Source: an uncultured Pseudoflavonifractor sp.
GTDB taxonomy: Bacteria > Bacillota_A > Clostridia > Oscillospirales > Oscillospiraceae
Assembly: GCA_947575475.1 (NCBI GenBank)
Contig: CANPNN010000114.1
Location: 1-5,101, forward strand
DNA length: 5,101 nt
Direction of reading: 5' to 3'
Shown: positions 1-5,101 of the stretch, in pieces
How positions within the stretch are numbered: the first letter of the stretch is position 1
Layout of the letters: the number at the start of each line of letters is the position of its first letter
Translations under genes and position numbers: made by a program
The notes under the pieces: model-generated
Told to the model about the DNA's origin: nothing
The model's database searches: none
Seen by the model: only the letters and a program-made list of their open reading frames with translations

Positions 1-1140
1 AATGAGGTCGATGGCCTTGTCGGGAAGATAGCGGTCGGTGATGTACCGCTCGGACATGGTCACCGCCGCCCGGCATATGGCGGGGGAGATGGACACATAG
101 TGAAACTTCTCATAGTAGGGGGCGATCCCCTCCATGATCTTCACGCTGTCCTCAATGGAAGGTTCGTCCACCATAACGGGCTGGAAACGGCGCTCCAGGG
201 CGGAGTCCTTCTCAATATACTTCCGGTACTCGGTGAGGGTGGTGGCGCCGATGACCTGGATCTCCCCCCGGGAGAGGGCGGGCTTGAGGATATTGGCGGC
301 GTTCATACTGCCCTCGGCGTCGCCGGCTCCCACGATGTTGTGTACCTCGTCAATGACCAGAATGATGTTACCCAGCTTCTTCACCTCGTCGATAAGGCCC
401 TTCATCCGGGACTCAAACTGGCCCCGGAACTGGGTGCCCGCCACCAGGGCGGTGAGGTCCAGCAGGTAGACCTCCTTGTCCTGGAGCTTATAGGGCACCT
501 CCCCATTGTGGATGCGCAGGGCAAGACCCTCGGCGATGGCGGTCTTGCCCACGCCCGGCTCACCGATGAGACAGGGGTTGTTCTTCTGCCGGCGGTTGAG
601 GATCTGGATGGTGCGGGCGATCTCCTCATCCCGGCCGATGATATTGTCCAGCTTGCCGTCGGCGGCTTTTTTGGTCATGGAGATACAGTAATTCTCCAAA
701 AACTTCCGCTTGGTATCCTTATTTTTGCCGCCCTTGTCCTCCCGGCCTTTGGGGGAGGAGGCACGGTCGGAGCCGCCTTCAGCGCCCTCGGACTTTTCAG
801 CGGAGGCGGCGGGAGTGCCGGAACCGCCGAAAAGCTTGTTGAGGAAGGGGAAGGTGGCGGTTTTGCCCTCCTCCTCGTTGTCCTCATCGTCGCTGTCCTG
901 GTCGGCAAGACCCTCCATGCCCTCAGCGCCGCCAAAGGCGGACATCATCTCGCTGGTCAGGCTCTGAACGTCGTCGTCGGAGAGACCCATCTTCTGGATC
1001 ATATCATCCACAGGCTTGATCCCCATCTCCCGGGCGCAGTTGAGGCAGAGGCCTTCAGACTTGGTCTCTCCATTCTCAATGCGCTGGACAAAGACCACCG
1101 CCACATTTTTTTGACATTTTGCACACAAAGTAGGCTGCAT
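1..1140 (-). CDS. clpE: ClpE-type AAA+ ATPase, Clp protease ATP-binding subunit (3' end outside window)
   Basis: Hexameric AAA+ unfoldase that feeds misfolded cytosolic proteins to a ClpP-type peptidase. The frame is open from the ATG at 1140 to the window edge (380 codons, no stop), so only the N-terminus and most of the first AAA+ domain are present. Residues C6-x2-C9 and C32-x2-C35 form a four-cysteine zinc finger. A flexible linker follows at about 70-145, with an acidic run at 80-91 and a Gly/Ser/Lys-rich part. The first AAA+ domain starts near IIGR (167-170). It has Walker A GEPGVGKT (193-200), Walker B with D264-E265, a sensor-like GATT (298-301) and arginine-finger candidates R317-R318. 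An N-terminal zinc finger replacing the double Clp_N repeat is the hallmark of ClpE rather than ClpC or ClpB. The second AAA+ domain, any UVR domain and the ClpP-binding loop would lie outside the window. The start is supported by the Shine-Dalgarno site at 1150-1156 and by the zinc finger beginning at residue 6. The family is near certain; the ClpE subtype is likely. Confidence 0.92.
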   Translation of the reverse strand, partial: MQPTLCAKCQKNVAVVFVQRIENGETKSEGLCLNCAREMGIKPVDDMIQKMGLSDDDVQSLTSEMMSAFGGAEGMEGLADQDSDDEDNEEEGKTATFPFLNKLFGGSGTPAASAEKSEGAEGGSDRASSPKGREDKGGKNKDTKRKFLENYCISMTKKAADGKLDNIIGRDEEIARTIQILNRRQKNNPCLIGEPGVGKTAIAEGLALRIHNGEVPYKLQDKEVYLLDLTALVAGTQFRGQFESRMKGLIDEVKKLGNIILVIDEVHNIVGAGDAEGSMNAANILKPALSRGEIQVIGATTLTEYRKYIEKDSALERRFQPVMVDEPSIEDSVKIMEGIAPYYEKFHYVSISPAICRAAVTMSERYITDRYLPDKAIDLI

Positions 1141-1149
1141 AGCGATACA

Positions 1150-1156
1150 CTCCTTT
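1150..1156 (-). promoter_or_regulatory. Ribosome binding site of clpE
   Basis: The minus strand reads AAAGGAG, followed by nine bases and then the ATG at 1140. This strong Shine-Dalgarno match fixes the start at the methionine just before the zinc finger. A small perfect hairpin (1161-1174) sits four bases upstream of it. Confidence 0.8.
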
Positions 1157-1160
1157 GGGA

Positions 1161-1174
1161 CCGGCTTCCGCCGG
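1161..1174 (-). other. Small hairpin next to the clpE ribosome binding site
   Basis: On the minus strand CCGGC, loop GGAA, GCCGG form a perfect 5-bp GC stem closed by a GNRA-type tetraloop. It lies in the clpE leader four bases before the Shine-Dalgarno sequence. It is too short, and lacks a following U-run, to be a terminator. It could affect ribosome access or mRNA stability, but a stem this short also arises easily by chance in GC-rich DNA. Confidence 0.35.
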
Positions 1175-1209
1175 GAGGCAGGGATTTAAACTTCCCCCTC
1201 AAGGCAATT

Positions 1210-1241
1210 ATTTTAATTCGAAATTGTGAACAGGGTGTGAA
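1210..1241 (-). promoter_or_regulatory. Candidate clpE promoter region with direct-repeat operator
   Basis: The 121-nt gap between the phosphatidyltransferase and clpE contains an AT-rich stretch unlike its surroundings. On the minus strand TTCACA occurs twice with five bases between (1236-1241 and 1225-1230), an 11-base period. TAAAAT, a 5-of-6 match to a sigma-A minus-10 box, lies at 1210-1215. No good minus-35 box stands 17 bases upstream of it; that position overlaps the repeats. The layout resembles an activator-dependent promoter, with a leader of about 60 nt before clpE. This is inference from pattern only. The repeats do not match the CtsR heptad consensus well, and no CIRCE element is present. 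Confidence 0.3.
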
Positions 1242-1261
1242 AAAAGCGTCGTTATTTTCGA

Positions 1262-1795
1262 TTATTTTTTCTCCATTTTCATCAGCTTCTGGAAGTCCCG
1301 GGCATAGCGGATGAGGGCGGCCACGGTGAGGCACAGGGCGAAGGAGATCATGGCCGTGGACCAGGGCCGGGGAATGGGGAAGAGGACCAGGGCGGCCAGC
1401 ACCACGAAGAACACCCCCGTGGAGGCCTTGCCCCACCAGTTGGCGGGGTTCACATCCCTCACCCGGCGGTACATGAGAAGGCCCCCCAGGGCCATAAGGG
1501 CCTCCTTGCAGAAGAACACTGCCACGGCCCACATGGGGATGACCCCATCCAGGGCTACGCAGATAATGACAGTAAAGGTCATCAGCTTGTCGGCCATGGG
1601 ATCCAGGATCCGGCCCAGCTTGGTGATCATATTCAATTTCCGGGCGATATATCCGTCGGCAATGTCGGTGGCGAAGGCCAGGGCGTAGACCAAAGCGGCC
1701 CAGGTGTGGGCGTTGGGGGAGGAACTGAAAAAGGTCAGGGCAAAAAGAGGCGCCAGCCCCAGCCGGACCAGGGAGAGAAAATTGGGAATATTCAT
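1262..1795 (-). CDS. CDP-alcohol phosphatidyltransferase (PgsA-like, phospholipid synthesis)
   Basis: Integral membrane enzyme of 177 residues that transfers a phosphatidyl group from CDP-diacylglycerol to an alcohol, releasing CMP. The family signature D-x2-D-G-x2-A-R-x8-G-x3-D-x3-D is complete: D44, D47, G48, A51, R52, G61, D65 and D69. These acidic residues bind the metal and the CDP moiety. The N-terminus MNIPNFLSLVR is the usual opening of PgsA proteins. Hydrophobic segments lie at about 8-23, 31-46, 73-90, 92-108, 125-142 and 146-163. The length is close to PgsA (about 180-195). The likeliest role is phosphatidylglycerophosphate synthesis. However, the GGLLMYRR stretch and following residues (about 103-122) also recall CMP-dependent cardiolipin synthases, so the alcohol acceptor is not settled and I give no symbol. 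The start has AAAGGGGG at 1804-1811, eight bases upstream. It lies 51 nt after the CvpA gene, probably in the same transcript. Confidence 0.9.
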   Translation of the reverse strand: MNIPNFLSLVRLGLAPLFALTFFSSSPNAHTWAALVYALAFATDIADGYIARKLNMITKLGRILDPMADKLMTFTVIICVALDGVIPMWAVAVFFCKEALMALGGLLMYRRVRDVNPANWWGKASTGVFFVVLAALVLFPIPRPWSTAMISFALCLTVAALIRYARDFQKLMKMEKK

Positions 1796-1803
1796 GCAGG
1801 CCG

Positions 1804-1811
1804 CCCCCTTT
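1804..1811 (-). promoter_or_regulatory. Ribosome binding site of the phosphatidyltransferase gene
   Basis: AAAGGGGG on the minus strand, eight bases before the ATG at 1795. It supports the start that yields the conserved MNIPN N-terminus. Confidence 0.7.
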
Positions 1812-1824
1812 CAGATAAAAAGAT

Positions 1825-1863
1825 GGTTACAAAAAGCTACAAGAGGTTACAAAATGGTGACAA
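1825..1863. repeat. Short direct-repeat array with about 10-bp period at the cvpA / phosphatidyltransferase junction
   Basis: On the plus strand four related units begin at about 1825, 1835, 1845 and 1856: GGTTACAAAA, AGCTACAAGA, GGTTACAAAA and GGTGACAAGA. Units one and three are identical over ten bases. The TACA/GACA cores repeat at 10, 10 and 11 bases, about one helical turn. The array covers the last codons and stop of cvpA and the first part of the 51-nt gap, upstream of the next gene's ribosome binding site. Tandem boxes with this spacing are typical of sites for OmpR/PhoB-family response regulators. Local slippage duplication is an equally simple explanation. Confidence 0.5.
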
Positions 1864-2563
1864 GATCCAGCGGGCTGTGGGAGAGCAGGAAGGAGAGCAG
1901 GTAGGTCTTCTCCGCCGTCTCCGGGGGAATGACGTCCGTCAAGGAGCACAGGAGCCAGGATATGAGGTAGAGAAGGATAAGTCCCTTTGCCCCGCCGATG
2001 ACTCCGCCCAGGGTGCGGTTGAGGGAGTTGATGACAGGCAGCTTGGACACCAGGTCCAGGGCATGGGACAGGATGAACCAGGCCACCAGTACCAGGAAGA
2101 AGGAGACGGCAAAGAGGACGCCCCGGGCAAGCTGTCCGGCCAGGGCGGCGGCCACCTGGGAGGCGGCGCTGGCCGCTGTGGCGGCGGCCCCCTCCTCCAG
2201 AGCCTGTTCCACGTTGCCGATCAGGTTCTGGTAGAGCTTGTTTTCCCGGAGCACCTCCAGAACGCCGGGAAGGGCGACCTCCTCCGATGTTTGGGCCGCA
2301 TCGCCGCTGACACCGACAAACTCGTTGTGTTTCAGGGCTTCGTCAAGCTGTTCCAGGATGATCTGCTCCAGCTTGGGCTGGATGGCTTGGGACACCTTGG
2401 GGGACAGGGTATCGGCGATAAAGGAGGCCCCGAGGAAAGCCACGACGACGGCCACCAGAGAGCACAGGGTGAGAATGAAGCCCTTTTTGGCGCCCCGGAT
2501 CACCGCCAGAAGGAAGGCGGCAACAAAAACCAGGTCTATGAGGATGGCGGGAGCGGAAAACAT
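1847..2563 (-). CDS. CvpA-family membrane protein, long form
   Basis: Predicted inner-membrane protein of 238 residues, named after the colicin V production protein of E. coli. The molecular role of the family is poorly defined and is linked to envelope integrity and secretion. Membrane segments are seen at about 5-23, 28-51, 146-170 and 187-207. The most diagnostic part is the run from LPVINSLNRTLGG (175-187) through G190, G191 and G194 into the last helix, followed by a short tail ending SPLDLVTIL. Between helices two and three lies a soluble stretch of about 95 residues (52-145), partly charged and then alanine-rich (127-142). Typical members are about 160-180 residues, so this one is enlarged there. 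AAAGG stands ten bases before the ATG at 2563. The gene follows DUF5711 by 33 nt, and its stop lies inside a short repeat array. Confidence 0.85.
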   Translation of the reverse strand: MFSAPAILIDLVFVAAFLLAVIRGAKKGFILTLCSLVAVVVAFLGASFIADTLSPKVSQAIQPKLEQIILEQLDEALKHNEFVGVSGDAAQTSEEVALPGVLEVLRENKLYQNLIGNVEQALEEGAAATAASAASQVAAALAGQLARGVLFAVSFFLVLVAWFILSHALDLVSKLPVINSLNRTLGGVIGGAKGLILLYLISWLLCSLTDVIPPETAEKTYLLSFLLSHSPLDLVTIL

Positions 2564-2573
2564 GATACATCAG

Positions 2574-2578
2574 CCTTT
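2574..2578 (-). promoter_or_regulatory. Ribosome binding site of the cvpA-family gene
   Basis: AAAGG on the minus strand, ten bases upstream of the ATG at 2563. Another ATG at 2570 is only two bases from this site and in a different frame, so 2563 is the better start. Confidence 0.55.
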
Positions 2579-2596
2579 CATGGAGTAATGGGCGGG

Positions 2597-3754
2597 TCAG
2601 TTGGGCAGGTACAGCCGGGCGGTCTCCCCGCTGATAAGAGTCACCGACCCGTCGGAGCGCTGGAGGACCCGGCGGGCCCCCTGGAGATTGGCGGTGGAGT
2701 GATAGGGCTCCAAAGCCCCGGAGTAGATAGTCAGTCCGTCGGCGGTGAGTACCGACAGGTACCGTCCGGCGGAGGACATGGACAGCACCTGCTCCGTCAT
2801 GCTCTGGAGGGCCAGCTCCTCTCCGGAGGTATTCACCATCACCAGATCGGCGCCGGTCCCGGCCCGGTACTTGCCCAGCAGGAGGGTGCAGGCGTCCCCC
2901 TCCAGGGAAAAGCCCTTCAGGACCCGCTGGTCATAGGAGTAGGAGCCGGCCAGCGTTCCGTCGGAGGATACAAAGGACAAGGCGTTTTCCCCCAATACCC
3001 GCAGAGGTTCGCTGGACCAGTCCAGGGCCAGGGTGGTGTTGTTGCCCAGAGAGCAAACTTTATCGGGTTCCGTGTCCTCGGCGGCGCGGGGGAAGCCGTA
3101 GAGGGCGATCTGGCTGTCGTAGACGCCCTCCGTTTGGCCCGCGGTGGCCAAAGCCAGCGTTCTGCCGTCGGGGGAGAGCTCCGCCCCGGTGATGAAGCGG
3201 GAGGAGATCTTCAGACCGTACAGGGGTTCAAAGGAGGAGGAGTAGACCGTGACCTCTCCCTTCAGGCCGCTGGACTGGGTCACCAGAACGAGCTGACCCT
3301 GGGCGCTGAGGCCCGCGTACAGGATGGAGTGGCCGCTCTCGGCGGTGTAGGAGAACACCTGCTCCCGGTCCCGGTAGATGAACAGGTCGGTCCCCCCCGC
3401 GTCATAGACCAGAGCGGCGTTCCCCCCGGTGGAGACAAAGGGGTGGGTGAGGACACAGGGCTGGTCCACATAGGCTGCGCCGCTGGGGGAGTATAGCCGC
3501 ACGCCGCTCTCTGACGAGACCAAAAGGTCGTCTCCCAGTTGGACAAAGGAGCTGTCCACCCCGCCGATGTAGCGGTAGGACTCCACCTGACCGCTCTCGT
3601 TTTTCTCCAGAGAGCGGTAGGCGAACCAGCGGCGGATAAAGTCGAAATTCAGCTTTTGCCAGTTGGCGATGAGGAACACGGCGCCCAGCAGCAGGGCGGC
3701 TGTGAGGAGAAGGGTCAGGAACCGCAGAAGAGGCGCTTTCTTCTTTTCTTCCAT
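2597..3754 (-). CDS. DUF5711-family membrane-anchored protein, probable beta-propeller
   Basis: Protein of 385 residues with no established function. The N-terminus MEEKKKAPLLRF is positively charged and leads into one hydrophobic segment at 9-31, so it is probably anchored in the membrane with the rest outside. Residues about 60-385 are rich in short beta-strand pairs with Gly/Asp turns, including an LSPDGRTLALATAG stretch (193-206) typical of WD40, Tricorn or PQQ-like blades. Similar weaker units recur before and after it, including one near the C-terminus around AGRYLSVLTADG. Composition and architecture match what I know of DUF5711 proteins of Clostridia. I chose the ATG at 3754 over one 39 bases upstream (3793) for three reasons. 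It has GGAGGAG ten bases before it, it begins one base after the truA stop, and the upstream extension would overlap truA without adding a sensible domain. Translation is probably coupled to truA. A scaffold or sensor role beside the next gene's CvpA protein is only a guess. Confidence 0.8.
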   Translation of the reverse strand: MEEKKKAPLLRFLTLLLTAALLLGAVFLIANWQKLNFDFIRRWFAYRSLEKNESGQVESYRYIGGVDSSFVQLGDDLLVSSESGVRLYSPSGAAYVDQPCVLTHPFVSTGGNAALVYDAGGTDLFIYRDREQVFSYTAESGHSILYAGLSAQGQLVLVTQSSGLKGEVTVYSSSFEPLYGLKISSRFITGAELSPDGRTLALATAGQTEGVYDSQIALYGFPRAAEDTEPDKVCSLGNNTTLALDWSSEPLRVLGENALSFVSSDGTLAGSYSYDQRVLKGFSLEGDACTLLLGKYRAGTGADLVMVNTSGEELALQSMTEQVLSMSSAGRYLSVLTADGLTIYSGALEPYHSTANLQGARRVLQRSDGSVTLISGETARLYLPN

Positions 3755-3755
3755 T

Positions 3756-4523
3756 CTACTCCATCTCCTCCGGGGTAAGACCTGGCTCGTCATACCAGAG
3801 CTTCGTCATGTAAAGCCCGCCCGGCGGGGCGGTGGGGCCTGCGTCGGTGCGGCATTTGCCCGCCAGGATATCGCTGACGGCCTCGGGGGGAAATTTGCCC
3901 TCGGCGGCGTAGATCACGGTGCCCACCATGGCCCGGACCATGTTGTAGAGAAAGCCGTTGGCGCAGACCCGGCAGTCGATGATATCTCCCTGCCGCTCAA
4001 TGTCGAAGTAGTAGACCGTCCGCACGGTGGTCTTTACGTCGGTGCCCACGCTCTTGACGGCGGCGAAATCGTGGGTGCCCACAAAGCAGTCGGCGGCCCG
4101 CTGCATCACCTGCTCGTCCAGTTTTTTGGGATAGAACCAGGCCCGGTCCACGAAGAAGGCGTTGCGGATGCGGGTATTGTAGATGCGGTATGTATATTCC
4201 TTTTTCCGGCAGGAGCCGATGGCATTGAATCCGTCGGAAACCTCCACCGCCCTTGTGACCACGATGTCATCGGGCAGGCGGGTATTCACCGCCAGGGGCA
4301 GGCGGTCGCAGGGGATGGTGGAGGTGGTGCGGAAGTTGGCAATATAGGTCCGGGCGTGGACCCCCGCGTCGGTCCGGCCCACCCCGGTGCACTTCACCGG
4401 GTGTTCCACGATCCTGGAGAGGGCCTTTTCCAGAGTCTCCTCCACGGAGACGGCGTTCTTCTGGATCTGCCAGCCGTGGTAGGCGGTGCCCACATACATC
4501 AATTGTAGCGCAATATTCCTCAT
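3756..4523 (-). CDS. truA: tRNA pseudouridine synthase A
   Basis: Cytosolic enzyme of 255 residues that converts uridines 38, 39 and 40 of the tRNA anticodon stem-loop to pseudouridine. The catalytic motif GRTDAGVHA is at 49-57, with nucleophile D52. Other family landmarks are YVGTAYHGWQ (10-19), FNA (99-101), the KKEYTYRIYN region with the conserved Y110, GFLYNMVRAMVG (190-201) and APPGGLYM (232-239). The length is close to the bacterial norm of about 245-270. The start at 4523 gives the expected MRNI opening, with an AAGG about ten bases upstream. It lies 72 nt after ecfT, the standard Firmicutes neighbour order. I see no convincing promoter in that gap, so co-transcription with ecfT is likely. 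Its last codons carry the ribosome binding site of the next gene. Confidence 0.97.
   Translation of the reverse strand: MRNIALQLMYVGTAYHGWQIQKNAVSVEETLEKALSRIVEHPVKCTGVGRTDAGVHARTYIANFRTTSTIPCDRLPLAVNTRLPDDIVVTRAVEVSDGFNAIGSCRKKEYTYRIYNTRIRNAFFVDRAWFYPKKLDEQVMQRAADCFVGTHDFAAVKSVGTDVKTTVRTVYYFDIERQGDIIDCRVCANGFLYNMVRAMVGTVIYAAEGKFPPEAVSDILAGKCRTDAGPTAPPGGLYMTKLWYDEPGLTPEEME
3765..3771 (-). promoter_or_regulatory. Ribosome binding site of the DUF5711 gene inside the truA 3' end
   Basis: GGAGGAG in the last codons of truA, ten bases before the ATG at 3754. The truA TAG (3756-3758) is separated from that ATG by one base. This decides the DUF5711 start and points to translational coupling. Confidence 0.7.
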
Positions 4524-4595
4524 AATGTTTGAACCTTGTCTTAAGATTTGGTAAAAGTGGGGAAGGCTGTGCCATGCCCGGATGGGGGCGGAGGG

Positions 4596-5101
4596 TCAGA
4601 AAACCCCCAGTAGGTTGAGACCCCAGACTGCCAGACAAAGGCCGAAGCCCAGGAGCAGGGCGGCGTAGTCCCGGGCCACGTATTTGAGCTGCCGCATCCG
4701 GGTCCTTCCCTCGCCCCCGTGGTAGCAGCGGCACTCCATGGCCACCGCCAGTTCGTCGGCCCGGCGGAAGGCGGAGATAAAGAGGGGGACCAGCAGGGGG
4801 ATGAGGGCCTTGGCCTTCTCCAGCAGGTTTCCCGAGTCGAAGTCGGCCCCCCGGGCCTTCTGGGCGGCCATGATCTTGTCGGTCTCCTCGATGAGGGTGG
4901 GGATGAAGCGAAGGGCGATGGACATCATCATGGCAAGCTCGTGGATGGGGAGATGGAGCTTTTTCAGAGGTCCCAACAGGGCCTCCAAAGCGTCGGTGAG
5001 GAGGATAGGGGATGTGGTGTAGGTCAGAAGGAAGGTGCAGGAGATGAGCATCATGATCCGCAGGACCATGAAGAAGGCGGTGCGGATCCCCTCCCAGTAG
5101 A
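4596..5101 (-). CDS. ecfT: Energy-coupling factor transporter transmembrane protein EcfT (5' end outside window)
   Basis: Membrane scaffold of group II ECF transporters. It couples the EcfA1/EcfA2 ATPases to exchangeable S-components that bind vitamins or metal ions. The frame stays open from the TGA at 4596 to the window edge, giving 168 residues of the C-terminal part; full proteins are about 260-270. The ATG at 5069 is internal, because sensible coding sequence (YWEGIRTAFF) continues upstream of it. Family marks are the SIALRFIP...E...AQKARGADF stretch, with the first Ala-Arg-Gly coupling motif at 4848-4856, and the AFRRADELAVAMECRCYHGGEGRTR stretch around the second coupling motif at 4725-4733 (read here as separate short blocks). 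These two motifs lie in coupling helices that contact the ATPases. The C-terminus ends in a hydrophobic helix. The second motif reads Cys-Arg-Cys rather than Ala-Arg-Gly. The ecfA genes are expected just upstream, outside the window. Confidence 0.93.
   Translation of the reverse strand, partial: YWEGIRTAFFMVLRIMMLISCTFLLTYTTSPILLTDALEALLGPLKKLHLPIHELAMMMSIALRFIPTLIEETDKIMAAQKARGADFDSGNLLEKAKALIPLLVPLFISAFRRADELAVAMECRCYHGGEGRTRMRQLKYVARDYAALLLGFGLCLAVWGLNLLGVF

Noticed and set aside
1233..1266. Possible terminator after the phosphatidyltransferase gene (A-run and T-run around the stop)
   Set aside because: The pairing is only A-T over seven bases with a loop near 19 and no GC stem, so it does not meet the pattern of an intrinsic terminator.
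100..1314. 404-codon open frame on the plus strand antisense to clpE
   Set aside because: Its translation is Gly/Leu/Val-rich with no recognisable domain, while the minus strand carries zinc finger, Walker A, Walker B and arginine-finger motifs. It is an antisense shadow produced by GC-rich third positions.
999..1532. 177-codon minus-strand frame overlapping the phosphatidyltransferase end and clpE start
   Set aside because: It overlaps two well-supported genes in another frame, has no ribosome binding site I can see, and is Pro/Gly/Arg-rich as expected for a shadow.
2570..2581. Four-codon mini-ORF (ATG AAA GGC TGA) before the cvpA-family gene
   Set aside because: It contains the ribosome binding site itself and has none of its own. 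It is best explained as chance.
1706..3496. 596-codon open frame on the plus strand across cvpA and DUF5711
   Set aside because: It is low complexity (Gly, Gln, His and Asp rich) with no domain, and runs antisense to two genes with clear membrane segments and ribosome binding sites.
3755..3793. Upstream ATG at 3793 giving a 398-residue DUF5711 protein
   Set aside because: It overlaps the truA end by 38 bases and adds 13 residues of no clear value. The ATG at 3754 has a GGAGGAG site and follows the truA stop directly.
3663..4508. 281-codon open frame on the plus strand antisense to truA
   Set aside because: truA on the opposite strand has the full pseudouridine synthase motif set. The antisense product is His/Gly/Val-rich and matches no family I know.
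4524..4595. Possible promoter or terminator in the 72-nt gap between ecfT and truA
   Set aside because: I found no credible minus-35/minus-10 pair and only a four-base stem (CCAT/ATGG), so nothing is called there.

Overview
This window comes from a GC-rich member of the Clostridia. Gene content, protein style and gene order point to the Oscillospiraceae group of gut anaerobes (Flavonifractor or Lawsonibacter-like), although no single gene settles the genus. All six genes lie on the minus strand and fill almost the whole window, so the transcribed order runs from high to low coordinates. The long plus-strand open frames are antisense shadows created by high GC at the third codon position.

Transcribed order: (1) the 3' part of ecfT, the membrane scaffold of an energy-coupling-factor vitamin or metal transporter (4596-5101, start outside the window); (2) truA, tRNA pseudouridine synthase A (3756-4523); (3) a membrane-anchored DUF5711-type protein that probably folds as a beta-propeller (2597-3754, coupled to truA with one base between them); (4) a long CvpA-family membrane protein (1847-2563); (5) a CDP-alcohol phosphatidyltransferase for phospholipid synthesis (1262-1795); (6) the first 380 codons of a ClpE-type AAA+ unfoldase (1-1140, running off the left edge). 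The ecfT-truA pair is the usual tail of the Firmicutes ribosomal-protein/ecfA1-ecfA2-ecfT-truA cluster, so ecfA genes probably lie just beyond the right edge.

Gaps are 72, 1, 33, 51 and 121 nt. The first five genes could be one operon joining housekeeping RNA modification to envelope functions. The 121-nt gap before clpE is AT-rich compared with the rest and is the best place for a separate promoter. No convincing intrinsic terminator is visible anywhere.

Most of the window is ordinary core genome. I found no mobile element, CRISPR array, tRNA or rRNA. The parts worth a second look are two short direct-repeat arrays with helical-turn spacing, one on each side of the phosphatidyltransferase gene. 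After those come the uncharacterised DUF5711 protein in a membrane-gene cluster, the enlarged CvpA protein and the long acidic linker of the Clp ATPase. I see no strong evidence for a new defence or mobile system.
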